This document shows, piece by piece, positions 34,878 to 42,994 of a stretch of DNA of 64,000 bases (position 1 is the first letter of the stretch; each line of letters begins with the position of its first letter). The position numbers and the translations under genes are program-made. The notes under the pieces were generated by a model. It saw only the letters and a list, made by a program, of their open reading frames with translations. It was not told where the DNA came from and did no database searches. Location: contig DAOSXA010000004.1 of the NCBI GenBank assembly GCA_035380245.1, positions 1 through 64,000 of the forward strand, given 5' to 3'. The stretch is from Candidatus Zixiibacteriota bacterium (lineage in GTDB: Bacteria; Zixibacteria; MSB-5A5; GN15; FEB-12).

Positions 34878-35050
34878 GGCTTTAGAGCCATTTCAGATTT
34901 CCCTGTAGCCTCCGGAGAGCTTTTCCACTCACAAATTGCCGGGAACCCCTTTGATCCTGCATGTTAAGCAATTGAAAAACAACAAGAAAACTATAGGATG
35001 AATCCCTGTGCAGCCTTTCAGCAGATTTTGCGCCTTGGTTACAGCCTCCC

Positions 35051-36055
35051 TCAGAAATTCATTCCGATCCCCAATCCGATACGGTACGTAGTATTGTTAA
35101 TTTCATGCGGGATATTGGAAATCTTCGTCCCCGCTTCTACCGTAACATCCTCACCGACAGCCTCATCGTAATAAGTCTCATCCTCGTACCAGGTCTGAAC
35201 CTGCTTGCCGGTGGCATGAAGCCAGAGCAGTTCGGCCGACAGCTCTATATAAGGGGTTGACGGCCCCCTGGTTTTGAATTCGTATCGACCTGCCAATGAA
35301 CCGATTACAGCGATACCTTCAGGGCTGCCCTCGGCCGTTTTTCCTCGGAGAACATGGTCGTCCAGATCGGAGGCAAACAAACGCGAAACCAGCACTTGCG
35401 GTTGTGCCTGCAGCATCGATGAGGGTTTATAAATCGCCCGCGCCCCGATAAACGGCATCTTGTAGGTAACCTCATAATGTCCGACTTTCCCGTCCGAGGC
35501 ATAATTCACCCATTCACTCCCTTCCCACTGACGAAGGCTCAGACCGATAATATCCTGCTTGATCTTGACATACCTGAAACCCATCACAACCCCGATCAGT
35601 CCTTTTGGCGATTTGACCACCTTACGGCCGATCAATCCCTGCAACATTATGAAATCATGCTCGACATCGCTCTCGGAATAACTCCAGAGAACCTCTTCGT
35701 GGGTATACGGATTGGTTTCCCAGTCGGAATCCTTCATAGCATCACCGGGATCGGAGACATTGAGACTCGCTTCCGCCTCGACAAAATAAAATCCTTCGGA
35801 TTCGAAGCGATTATTGATCCCGATCCGAAGCGTGGGATAAATCCCATCCAGCGGGAATTCGAGCTTACTCCGGCCGCGTACGATCACGGTATCATTGCCG
35901 TAAAGAGCGTAATAGGCGAAGTTGATTTCATAGTCGTGATATCCACTCTGCCAGGAAATTGAGGGGGTCAATTGAAAATCTATTGTAGCTTCGGCGGAAA
36001 CCGATCCGGTCGCCATCAGAACCAGGAAAGCCAGAGATACGATCGTTTTTTTCAT
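35051..36055 (-). CDS. Outer-membrane-like beta-strand protein
   Basis: 334 residues; signal peptide MKKTIVSLAFLVLMATGSVSA. The mature part alternates aromatic and charged residues as in beta-barrels (ATIDFQLTPSISWQSGYHDYEI, YPTLRIGINNRFESEGFYFVE, GLIGVVMGFRYVKIKQDIIGL) and ends in ...YRIGLGIGMNF, with a terminal Phe typical of outer-membrane proteins. The family is not recognised. Single gene with its own promoter. It lies upstream of the surface protein gene, on the same strand, with a 525-bp gap. Confidence 0.75.
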   Translation of the reverse strand: MKKTIVSLAFLVLMATGSVSAEATIDFQLTPSISWQSGYHDYEINFAYYALYGNDTVIVRGRSKLEFPLDGIYPTLRIGINNRFESEGFYFVEAEASLNVSDPGDAMKDSDWETNPYTHEEVLWSYSESDVEHDFIMLQGLIGRKVVKSPKGLIGVVMGFRYVKIKQDIIGLSLRQWEGSEWVNYASDGKVGHYEVTYKMPFIGARAIYKPSSMLQAQPQVLVSRLFASDLDDHVLRGKTAEGSPEGIAVIGSLAGRYEFKTRGPSTPYIELSAELLWLHATGKQVQTWYEDETYYDEAVGEDVTVEAGTKISNIPHEINNTTYRIGLGIGMNF

Positions 36056-36100
36056 GAGAGCGGATCCCCAATCAATAATGCTGTTGTTTTTCGTTGATAT

Positions 36101-36129
36101 ATTTTAGAGCGACAACACGACAAAGTCAA
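36101..36129 (-). promoter_or_regulatory. Candidate promoter of the outer-membrane-like protein gene
   Basis: Minus strand: TTGACT (36129-36124), 17-bp spacer, TAAAAT (36106-36101); leader of about 40 nt to the ATG at 36055. Confidence 0.55.
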
Positions 36130-36231
36130 ATAACGTTTGTCCGGATCATCGCCTCGGATTCCACCCGCCGCTATGAGTTGCGACATCTTCTCCATGAGAG
36201 AGCGCGGATTGTTGATTGGTTTGAGACGAAG

Positions 36232-37320
36232 TTACCGTGGTATTTTTTCGCCGGTCATGGCCTCGATTTCGTCAAGGAGGGCCTTTTCCAGCTCATCTTC
36301 TTTTGTGTACGCAATAACCTCACCCTTCTTAATGAGGGTGCCTTTGCCGACTCCCCCCGCAATACCGACATCGGCCGCCCGGGCCTCACCGGGTCCGTTT
36401 ACGGCACAACCCATCACGGCCACTTTCAAGGGGGTTTTGATATGACGTGTCTTGGCGGTAATCGATTCGGCCAGTGGAATCAAGTCGATTTGACAGCGTC
36501 CGCAGGTGGGACAGCTTATAACCTCTACCCCGTCGGGCTTCAGGTTGCAGGCAGCCAATATCTGTTTGCCGATGCGCGGCTCGTGAATCGGATCGGCCGT
36601 CAGTGAGACCCGAATGGTATCGCCGATACCGGTGAGCAGAAGCGCCCCGATCCCTACTGAAGATTTAATGGTCCCCGGTTCGAGAATGCCCGCTTCGGTA
36701 ATGCCGAGATGCAGCGGGTAATCACATTTTTCGGCCAGAATATGATAAGCCCAAAACGCCACAGTCGGTGAGGTTGACTTGACCGAAATTATTATATCCC
36801 GGAAATCCATATCCTCCAGCACGGCGGCTTCGCGCAACGCCGCTTCGGCGAACGCCCGAGGATCGTCATGACCGTATTGCTTCAGCAGATCCTTGGGAAG
36901 CGACCCGGAATTGACGCCGATCCGGATCGGAACCTCGGCCTCCCCGGCCGCCCTGGTTACCTCGCGGACTTTCCATTCCTCACCGATATTGCCGGGATTG
37001 ATTCTAATTTTGTCAAAACCGGCCTCGATTGCCGCCAGGGCCAGCTTATAATGAAAATGGATATCGGCCACGAGCGGACCGGTCGTTTGTTCGCGGATCG
37101 CCTTAAGACAACGCGCCGCTTCCTGGTTGAGTACCGACAGGCGAACGATCTCGGCTCCGGCCTCAAAAAGTTGTTTGATCTGTTTCACCGTCGCCGCGAT
37201 ATCTCGGGTGTCGGAGGTCGTCATGGACTGCACCGTCACCGGGAAACCACCGCCGATGATCAGATCACCGACCTTAACTGCGCGGCTCTCGCGCCGCTTA
37301 ACGGGATAGTTTATTTCCAT
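36232..37320 (-). CDS. ispG: 4-hydroxy-3-methylbut-2-en-1-yl diphosphate synthase
   Basis: Iron-sulfur enzyme of the MEP isoprenoid pathway; converts MEcPP to HMBPP. 362 residues, the short bacterial form. Signatures: PVTVQSMTTSDTRD near 30, ADIHFHYKLALAAIEAG, NPGNIGEEWKVREV, IGVNSGSLPKDLL, LHLGITEAG and the cluster ligands CPTCGRCQIDL and MGCAVNGPGEA (three Cys plus a Glu in the family). Monocistronic in appearance; divergent from the small membrane protein gene 88 bp away. Confidence 0.97.
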   Translation of the reverse strand: MEINYPVKRRESRAVKVGDLIIGGGFPVTVQSMTTSDTRDIAATVKQIKQLFEAGAEIVRLSVLNQEAARCLKAIREQTTGPLVADIHFHYKLALAAIEAGFDKIRINPGNIGEEWKVREVTRAAGEAEVPIRIGVNSGSLPKDLLKQYGHDDPRAFAEAALREAAVLEDMDFRDIIISVKSTSPTVAFWAYHILAEKCDYPLHLGITEAGILEPGTIKSSVGIGALLLTGIGDTIRVSLTADPIHEPRIGKQILAACNLKPDGVEVISCPTCGRCQIDLIPLAESITAKTRHIKTPLKVAVMGCAVNGPGEARAADVGIAGGVGKGTLIKKGEVIAYTKEDELEKALLDEIEAMTGEKIPR

Positions 37321-37407
37321 TTAGCTCTTTGTTCTCTTGACCGGAGTCACATGAAAAACGTAGTTTAGATAGTTTTACGCAGACAAGCAACCGGAAGATG
37401 GACGAAT

Positions 37408-37794
37408 TTGATCTGGCTAAAAAAACTTTCAATTATAGTGATCCTGCTGATAGCTCTCGGGATCTATTTTGGTAATCGCCATCTTAATCGGCAACGATTC
37501 ACCGATGCCGGTCAAAAAAACGCCCTGGTCACCGCTCAGGCCTGGGTCGCAACCGCCACCTATCGCAATAATCCGGAACGTTACACCGAGTTCCGCGATT
37601 CCCTGCTGACGGCATCCGGCATATCCGCCGAAGATCTTCGCGATTATCTGAACAAGTATCAGGAAGAACCGGAGAAATACTACTACTTCACCAGGATGGT
37701 TAAATACTACGTGGATTCACTGACCAGTCCCTTGCTGGAACAAAGCGATATCGACCTCGATTCGCTCGAAGCTGCCGAGTCTGAAAATCCCTGA
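37408..37794 (+). CDS. Small single-pass membrane protein, unknown function
   Basis: 128 residues from a TTG start (MIWLKKLSIIVILLIALGIYFGNRHL), with GGAAG about 9 nt upstream. One N-terminal membrane segment is followed by an acidic helical domain (DAGQKNALVTAQAWVATATYRN ... DLRDYLNKYQEEPEKYYYFT). The domain recalls small periplasmic helical proteins, but no family is recognised. Codon use resembles its neighbours, so I take it as real. Confidence 0.6.
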   Translation: MIWLKKLSIIVILLIALGIYFGNRHLNRQRFTDAGQKNALVTAQAWVATATYRNNPERYTEFRDSLLTASGISAEDLRDYLNKYQEEPEKYYYFTRMVKYYVDSLTSPLLEQSDIDLDSLEAAESENP

Positions 37795-37949
37795 ACTCCG
37801 TCGGAAGGGCAGCCCCCTGGTAATTCCCCAACTTCCAACCGTCATGCAGGCGACACGAGGCCGCCCGCCACGCATGGAAAAAAGTCTAAGTCATAGAACG
37901 TATAGCTACGGGACTTATCTCTGCTGTAATGAAGTGCTTTTCGGGAGAG

Positions 37950-38342
37950 CTAGTCCGCCTCATCCGCCGCTTCAAAGGCGTTCGGGTAATGTTCCAGACG
38001 ACCGTCGATAAAAGTAATCACATCGAACCGTAAATCGCAGTCGCTCAGGCTTTTCTCGATCACATAAGCCTGCGCCGCTCGCGTCAGGTTGATCGTCTTT
38101 TTCACATCCACCCGCTCCGCCGGATGGCCGAACGAAACATCCCGCACGGATTTAACCTCTACGAAAACAACCTGCTTCCCCTTGCGAGCGATCAGATCAA
38201 TCTCATAGCGGCCGGAACGCCAGTTGGCGGCGAGAATATCAAAACCGTGTTGCTTCAGATATTCGGACGCTAGTTTTTCGTATTTCTGCCAGGATTTAAG
38301 AGGCTTGTTGGTGGAGGACTCTCGATAATCAGAACAAGACAT
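37950..38342 (-). CDS. yraN: UPF0102 (YraN) endonuclease-like protein
   Basis: About 130 residues. The restriction-endonuclease-like core is visible: KYEKLASEYLKQHGFDILAANWRSG, then RYEIDLIARKGKQVVFVEVKSV (D ... ExK catalytic pattern) and FGHPAERVDVKKTINLTRAA. Members are predicted nucleases of unknown role. It overlaps rnhB, which precedes it on the minus strand; rnhB-yraN pairs are common. ATG 38342 is preferred; a TTG at 38351 is possible. Confidence 0.9.
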   Translation of the reverse strand: MSCSDYRESSTNKPLKSWQKYEKLASEYLKQHGFDILAANWRSGRYEIDLIARKGKQVVFVEVKSVRDVSFGHPAERVDVKKTINLTRAAQAYVIEKSLSDCDLRFDVITFIDGRLEHYPNAFEAADEAD

Positions 38343-38979
38343 ACTGATCAACCAGCTCCGCCACCGGTTTGAACGACCGGCGATGGATTTCGCAGGGACC
38401 GTGTTCGCGCAGTTCCTCTAAATGAGCCCTGGTCGGATAACCCTTATGCTGAGCGAAACTGAACGAAGGATACAGCGTCTGATAACGATCCATGATCCGG
38501 TCACGCGTTACCTTGGCCACGATCGACGCTGCCGAGATCGACGCACAGAGAGCATCACCGCCAACGATGGCATACTGCGGCTGGGTCATTTTGGGAATCG
38601 TGAAGGTTCCGTCGACCAGCAGAAAATCAGGATTAGGCTGAAGGTCCTGGACCGCTTTACGCATCGCCATCAGCGAGGCTTTGAGGATGTTCATTTTATC
38701 GATACATTCGTTGTCGATAATCCCCACCGCACAGGGCAGTTCGAGATCGGCGATCTGCTCGAAAATTATCTCACGCCGCTTGGGCGAAAGTTTCTTGGAA
38801 TCGGTCAATCCCTCGATTTTAAGATCGGGCGGCATGATTACGGCGGCGGCGACAACCGGCCCGGCCAGCGGTCCCCGACCAACTTCATCAACGCCGCAGA
38901 TGGCGCTGAATCCCTTGTCCGTCAGCATCTGCTCGATATTGGCGTACATCTCGGCCATCAGCTTAGGATCTGCTTTCAT
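38329..38979 (-). CDS. rnhB: Ribonuclease HII
   Basis: Removes ribonucleotides and RNA primers from DNA. About 216 residues. The catalytic DEDD set is recognisable: GVDEVGRGPLAGPVVAAAVI (Asp, Glu), LLVDGTFTIP (Asp) and SASIVAKVTRDRIM with the following Asp region. ATG 38979 (MKADPKLMAEMY) follows GAGG; earlier in-frame ATGs at 38991 and 39015 lack ribosome sites. Its 3' end overlaps yraN by 14 bp. Confidence 0.95.
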   Translation of the reverse strand: MKADPKLMAEMYANIEQMLTDKGFSAICGVDEVGRGPLAGPVVAAAVIMPPDLKIEGLTDSKKLSPKRREIIFEQIADLELPCAVGIIDNECIDKMNILKASLMAMRKAVQDLQPNPDFLLVDGTFTIPKMTQPQYAIVGGDALCASISAASIVAKVTRDRIMDRYQTLYPSFSFAQHKGYPTRAHLEELREHGPCEIHRRSFKPVAELVDQYVLF

Positions 38980-39284
38980 CGCTCGCCTCATGGTTGAATT
39001 ATGCCCACCGCTCATAAACGGTGCAAGTTAATGTTTCCCTATTGACCTAGTCGGCCGCCAAAAAGGCTTTTATTAGCGCTTTTTGCGGCTATATTGGGTC
39101 AAATTAGCGGACTTCCAACGGCTTTGTCGAAATCTCGCGGCCCAAACCTTGATCCCCCACCCGAGCGGTGAGGCACCTGGTACCGGGGATTTGATAAATT
39201 GTGTACGAGGATTGAATCATTCACCGCGTAACGGCGGGGCTTGTCTCCACCGCGACCGAACATAAGATTGAGAAGTGCCCAGGC

Positions 39285-39878
39285 ATGGCAAAAAGAGACG
39301 ACGACAACGATTTCGAATTCCGTATCATCGCCGGTGAGCTCAAGGGCAAACTCATCCGCGCCCCCAAGCTGGCCGGTACCCGTCCGCCGCTCAGCCGGAT
39401 GCGCAAGTCGATCTTCGACTTCCTCAATCCATATCTCATCGGAGCGAATTATCTCGATCTTTTCAGCGGTACCGGCTCCTACCTGTTCGAAGCGGTCAGT
39501 CGTGGTGTCGATCAGGCTACCGGAGTTGAACTGGACGAACGACTGGTCGAATCGATCAATCATCACGCCGAGCAGTTCGGCGTCGCCGACCGGTTGCTTT
39601 GTCTTCAGGCCGATGTTTTCGAGGCGATTTCCGACTTCGCCGTCACCGGCCGGTTGTTCGACATTGTCATGATCGCCCCGCCGCAATACCGGGGAGTCAT
39701 CGACCAAACTATGCAGGCCCTCGCGGACCATCGCATTGTCCGCGATGATGCTCTCATTCTCTGCCAGCACGACACCTCCGAAACGAGTAAAATAAACTTC
39801 GGCTCCTGGCCGATCCTGCAGCAGCGCAAATACGGCAACACCACCTACACGATCCTGTCCCCTTCCGAGCCCAAATGA
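39285..39878 (+). CDS. rsmD: RsmD-like 16S rRNA (guanine-N2) methyltransferase
   Basis: 197 residues. The N-terminus FRIIAGELKGKLIRAPKLAGTRPPLSRMRKSIFDFL (split; near 10-48) is the RsmD signature, and motif I is YLDLFSGTGSYLFEAVSRG. Motif IV, usually (D/N)PP(Y/F), reads IAPPQYRGVID, so the acid is replaced by Ala. RsmD methylates G966 of 16S rRNA; this variant subfamily probably does the same, though the change at motif IV leaves that to be shown. coaD, its common neighbour, is not adjacent. Confidence 0.85.
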   Translation: MAKRDDDNDFEFRIIAGELKGKLIRAPKLAGTRPPLSRMRKSIFDFLNPYLIGANYLDLFSGTGSYLFEAVSRGVDQATGVELDERLVESINHHAEQFGVADRLLCLQADVFEAISDFAVTGRLFDIVMIAPPQYRGVIDQTMQALADHRIVRDDALILCQHDTSETSKINFGSWPILQQRKYGNTTYTILSPSEPK

Positions 39879-40253
39879 GCCACGATTCGAGCGAGAGCAA
39901 GCGTCTGGCCGACCCGTCCACGGGTGGGGATTAGCAGTGGTAGGTCGGGTTCCGGAGTGAGCGCTGGCGAAGCCCCGTGAACGCAGAAACCCGACAAATT
40001 TCGGATAAACCCATCATTCCCGGCTATCAGATTCCCTCTACTGGAAACCTAAGGCAAACCTCGATCAACCCATCTTCCTTCATGTGGGCGGCCGACATCC
40101 TCGTCTGACCAATAAATCCGCGCCGGTTCAAAGACGGACCTACGGCACGGTGATTCAAACTTCCCACCATAGAGGTGCGGCACCAAAGCTACCTATGTCT
40201 GGTTTGTACAAGGGCGGATCCGTCTTCGAATTCACCCGGCCCACGTCACCCCA
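39879..40253. other. Spacer with degenerate REP-like and dispersed repeats
   Basis: No gene supported. At 39940-39995 a GTAGGTCGGGTT ... AACCCGAC block has the plan of the window's REP elements (5' GTAG plus a terminal inverted repeat). At 40085-40110 a worn copy of the GTGGGCGGCAGACGTCCTCG-type hairpin occurs, followed by GGTTCAAAGACGGACCT at 40126-40142, which is also found near 63.1 kb. Confidence 0.5.
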
Positions 40254-40284
40254 AAAGAAAAAGGGCGCCCGATTAAGAGCGCCC
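40254..40284 (-). terminator. Intrinsic terminator of the ffh-rpsP-rplS operon
   Basis: Minus strand: stem GGGCGC / GCGCCC (40284-40279, 40268-40263), 10-nt loop, then TTTTTCTTTTGG. Lies 22 bp after the rplS stop. Confidence 0.7.
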
Positions 40285-40306
40285 GTGAATGGCAAATTGA
40301 AGTTAG

Positions 40307-40816
40307 TTACTCTTCCTTTTTACCTTCTTCTTCAGCCGGAGTTTCCTCAGCCTTGGCCTCTTCGACCGGGGCCTGGGGAGCTGCTTCCTCAACTTTTTCG
40401 GTCACGGTTTCAGCCACCTCTGCGGTAACTTCACCGTCGCTGATACGTTTCAGAGTCTCGCGCTCTTCGGCATCCATAATCTGCTCTTTAATACGAGCGG
40501 ATTTGCCGGTCAGCTCACGAAGGTAGTAGAGCTTGGCGCGACGAACCTTACCGGCTCTGATTTTCTCGATTTTGGCTATGTTCGGCGAGCAAAGCGGGAA
40601 AACACGCTCGACGCCGATGCCGGAAGAGATTTTGCGCACGGTGACAGTAGCCCCGGTACCGCTGCCGCGGCGACCGATCACTGTCCCCTGGAAAACCTGA
40701 ATACGCTCTTTGTCGCCCTCTTTAATTTTGTAGTGGACCTTAAGCGTATCGCCCGAGCTGAACGGGGGGATATCTTCCCGCATGAAGCTCTTTTCGATTT
40801 GGGCTATACGTTTCAT
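40307..40816 (-). CDS. rplS: 50S ribosomal protein L19 with acidic C-terminal extension
   Basis: The core (residues 1-115) is standard: FSSGDTLKVHYKIKEGDKER, QVFQGTVIGRRGSGTGATVT, ERVFPLCSPNIAKIE and RRAKLYYLRELTGKSARIKE. A further 50 or so residues, rich in Glu, Ala, Pro and Val (AEVAETVTEKVEEAAPQAP, ending EEEGKKEE), bring it to 169, against about 115 in E. coli. The tail is probably disordered. Last gene of the operon, 22 bp after trmD. Confidence 0.96.
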   Translation of the reverse strand: MKRIAQIEKSFMREDIPPFSSGDTLKVHYKIKEGDKERIQVFQGTVIGRRGSGTGATVTVRKISSGIGVERVFPLCSPNIAKIEKIRAGKVRRAKLYYLRELTGKSARIKEQIMDAEERETLKRISDGEVTAEVAETVTEKVEEAAPQAPVEEAKAEETPAEEEGKKEE

Positions 40817-40838
40817 TGGCTAACCCTTTCTATATCGA

Positions 40839-41597
40839 TCAATGTTCTTTTTTTCTCGTCTTGTTCAACAGGGCCCGCTCCTCAGCGGTCAGTTCCTGCT
40901 TTTCCAACAGGTCCGGGCGATTGGCCGCACATTTGAGCAGGGCCGCCTCGCGCCGAAACCGTTCAATCTCCTTGTGGTTGCCGTTTACCAGCGGCTCCGG
41001 AACTTTCAGCCCGGCATACTCGACCGGTTTGGTGTAAACCGGCCAGCCCAGCGTGGATTCCATGTGTGAGTCGTTGATAGCCGACTCGAAATTCCCCAGC
41101 ACCCCCGGAATCAAGCGTGCGGTGCAGTCGACAATCACTGCCGCTGCCGGTTCACCGCCGGAAAGGGTGTAATCGCCGATCGAGATCTCTTCGATGTCGT
41201 ACAAATCCAGCAGCCGTTCATCAACGCCCAGATAATGGCCGCAGATGATCGTCAGCCGGTCCAGAAGCGACATCTTCACCGCTTCATGCTGAGTCAGCGG
41301 TGTTCCCGCCGCCGAGGTCAACAACAGGCGCCGGTTCTCACCCGACGCGACCGCCTTATCGCGCGGTTGCCACCCCAGGCTTTGCAGACAACGATCGAGC
41401 GGCTCCAGTTTGAGCACCATCCCGCCGCCGCCGCCGTACGGGGTGTCATCAACCGTGTGATGACGGTCCGTGGCGAAATCACGGAGATTGATTATTTCTA
41501 TTTCAAAGAGCTGCTTCTCCAGCGCTTTGCCGATCAACGACTGCCGCAATGACAGGGCAAAGTAATCCGGAAAAAGCGTTACTATCTCATACTTCAT
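40839..41597 (-). CDS. trmD: tRNA (guanine-N1)-methyltransferase TrmD
   Basis: Methylates G37 next to the anticodon to prevent frameshifting. 252 residues. SPOUT knot signatures: YEIVTLFPDYFALSLRQSLIG, LRDFATDRHHTVDDTPYGGG, ICGHYLGVDERLLD and ISIGDYTLSGGEPAAAVI; ESTLGWPVYTKPVEY follows. Two downstream neighbours and one upstream (rplS, rimM) match the usual operon. Confidence 0.98.
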   Translation of the reverse strand: MKYEIVTLFPDYFALSLRQSLIGKALEKQLFEIEIINLRDFATDRHHTVDDTPYGGGGGMVLKLEPLDRCLQSLGWQPRDKAVASGENRRLLLTSAAGTPLTQHEAVKMSLLDRLTIICGHYLGVDERLLDLYDIEEISIGDYTLSGGEPAAAVIVDCTARLIPGVLGNFESAINDSHMESTLGWPVYTKPVEYAGLKVPEPLVNGNHKEIERFRREAALLKCAANRPDLLEKQELTAEERALLNKTRKKEH

Positions 41598-41608
41598 CGA
41601 CCGAGCCT

Positions 41609-42130
41609 TCAGGCCGTTTCCACCAGACCGGCCGCATCAATCACGATTTTCTTCGTTCTCACATCAACGTGCTTCACGAACTTCCGAACCGCCGCTATTG
41701 ACAGCCTGCGGCCGTCGCTCGCCGCGATCCGATAAACATCGTTGGCCGGGTATTGCTCCACCGATTCAACGACACCTATCTTTTCACCGTTCGTCTCGTC
41801 GACCACCTCGCAATCGACCAGCTCATGCAGGTAATGACTGCCCTCGGGCAGATCCACCAACTCGTCCGAGACAACACCCAGTTCGAGATTGGTCAGCAGT
41901 CGAGCCTGTTCCGGATTCTCGATTCCCTCGAATCGCAGCACCGGTCGCCCCGATACGATTCGGGACGAGACGATATTCAGCTTTTGCCATCCCTGGCGAT
42001 TGTGGACATGAATCGTTTTCATGCCCACGAAACGCTCCGGGAAGTCGGTTTGGGGCGTGACGAAAATCTCACCGTTCACGCCGCGGGGTCGGCCGAGTCG
42101 ACCGATCACCACCATTTCGTCCTGGGACAC
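41609..42130 (-). CDS. rimM: Ribosome maturation factor RimM
   Basis: Assists assembly of the 30S head around S19. 173 residues from a GTG start (SQDEMVVIGRLGRPRGVNGEI), followed by the beta-barrel N-domain and a PRC-barrel C-domain (LPEGSHYLHELVDCEVVDE, IGVVESVEQYPANDVYRI). In the conserved position between khpA and trmD. Confidence 0.95.
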   Translation of the reverse strand: MSQDEMVVIGRLGRPRGVNGEIFVTPQTDFPERFVGMKTIHVHNRQGWQKLNIVSSRIVSGRPVLRFEGIENPEQARLLTNLELGVVSDELVDLPEGSHYLHELVDCEVVDETNGEKIGVVESVEQYPANDVYRIAASDGRRLSIAAVRKFVKHVDVRTKKIVIDAAGLVETA

Positions 42131-42133
42131 CGT

Positions 42134-42364
42134 CTATTCCAGAATCTCCAGCACGGCGCGCTTGCCCTGACGGGCAGCGGCGGCGGCGAGCAGGGTCCGA
42201 ATCGACTTGGCCGTCTGGCCCTGTTTGCCGATCACTTTGCCGAGGTCCGGCTGCGCGACACGCAGTTCATAAACGGTCGTCCGGCTGCCTTCAACTTCCT
42301 TAACATCCACTTGGTCCGGATTGTCCACGAGGTACTTGACGATCAGTTCGATGAATTCCTTCAT
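42134..42364 (-). CDS. khpA: KH-domain RNA-binding protein KhpA
   Basis: 76 residues, a single type II KH domain: MKEFIELIVKYLVDNPDQVD, LRVAQPDLGKVIGKQGQTAK with the GKxIGKxG loop, and SIRTLLAAAAARQGK. Small RNA-binding protein that pairs with KhpB in Firmicutes. Sits 3 bp upstream of rimM. Formerly called YlqC. Confidence 0.93.
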   Translation of the reverse strand: MKEFIELIVKYLVDNPDQVDVKEVEGSRTTVYELRVAQPDLGKVIGKQGQTAKSIRTLLAAAAARQGKRAVLEILE

Positions 42365-42473
42365 TGCCAGGGCCCTTTCTGATTATCCGTTGAGAAGGAG
42401 ATACCGTGTTCCATTCAAAATTCGTTTGTGAACGGCGTCCTGCGACGCCGGTGGATTATCCGCAATCGGGTCG

Positions 42474-42968
42474 TTACTCTCCGGAGCCTTCCGCCGCCGC
42501 TTCACCGGCTTCTTCCGCCGGCGCCTCGGCCGCCTGGGCCGCTTCTTCCTTAGCCTTGGCCGCCGCTTCGGCCGCCTTGGCTTTTTCTTCAGCTTCCTTA
42601 GCCGCCGCTTCCGCTTTAGCCAGAGCCGCCTTCTTCATCTGACGCGTCTTCTTCGGACGCTCTTTGATCGTGGTCTTGATTTCGACCGTCGACACATCCT
42701 GTCCCTTCTTCAGCATCTCGTATTTGGTGAGAAAACCGATCTGGGACAAAAGCGCGTGGACCGTGTTCGACGGCTGCGCGCCGTCGTTGAACCATTTCAC
42801 CAGCTTGTCTTCGAAGACATGAATCTCGGCCGGCTTGGTAATCGGATTATAGGTGCCAAGATTCTCCAGATACTTACCGTCACGGGCGCGACGTGAATCG
42901 ATCGCCACGATCCGGTAGAACGGGCGTTTCTTAGCTCCCATACGGCGAAGTCTTACATGTACAGCCAA
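42474..42968 (-). CDS. rpsP: 30S ribosomal protein S16 with Ala/Glu/Lys-rich extension
   Basis: The core (about 1-85) is canonical: AVHVRLRRMGAKKRPFYRIV, DSRRARDGKYLENLGTYNP, WFNDGAQPSNTVHALLSQIG. From about 100 to 164 comes a low-complexity helix rich in Ala, Lys and Glu (AKAEAAAKEAEEKAKAAEAA ... EEAGEAAAEGSGE). Of two adjacent TTG codons, 42968 has the better spacing to GGAGG (5 nt) and gives the usual N-terminus. The core alone matches the usual 80-90 residues. Confidence 0.94.
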   Translation of the reverse strand: MAVHVRLRRMGAKKRPFYRIVAIDSRRARDGKYLENLGTYNPITKPAEIHVFEDKLVKWFNDGAQPSNTVHALLSQIGFLTKYEMLKKGQDVSTVEIKTTIKERPKKTRQMKKAALAKAEAAAKEAEEKAKAAEAAAKAKEEAAQAAEAPAEEAGEAAAEGSGE

Positions 42969-42994
42969 CAAATCCTCCGTTACTTCTGTCCGGG

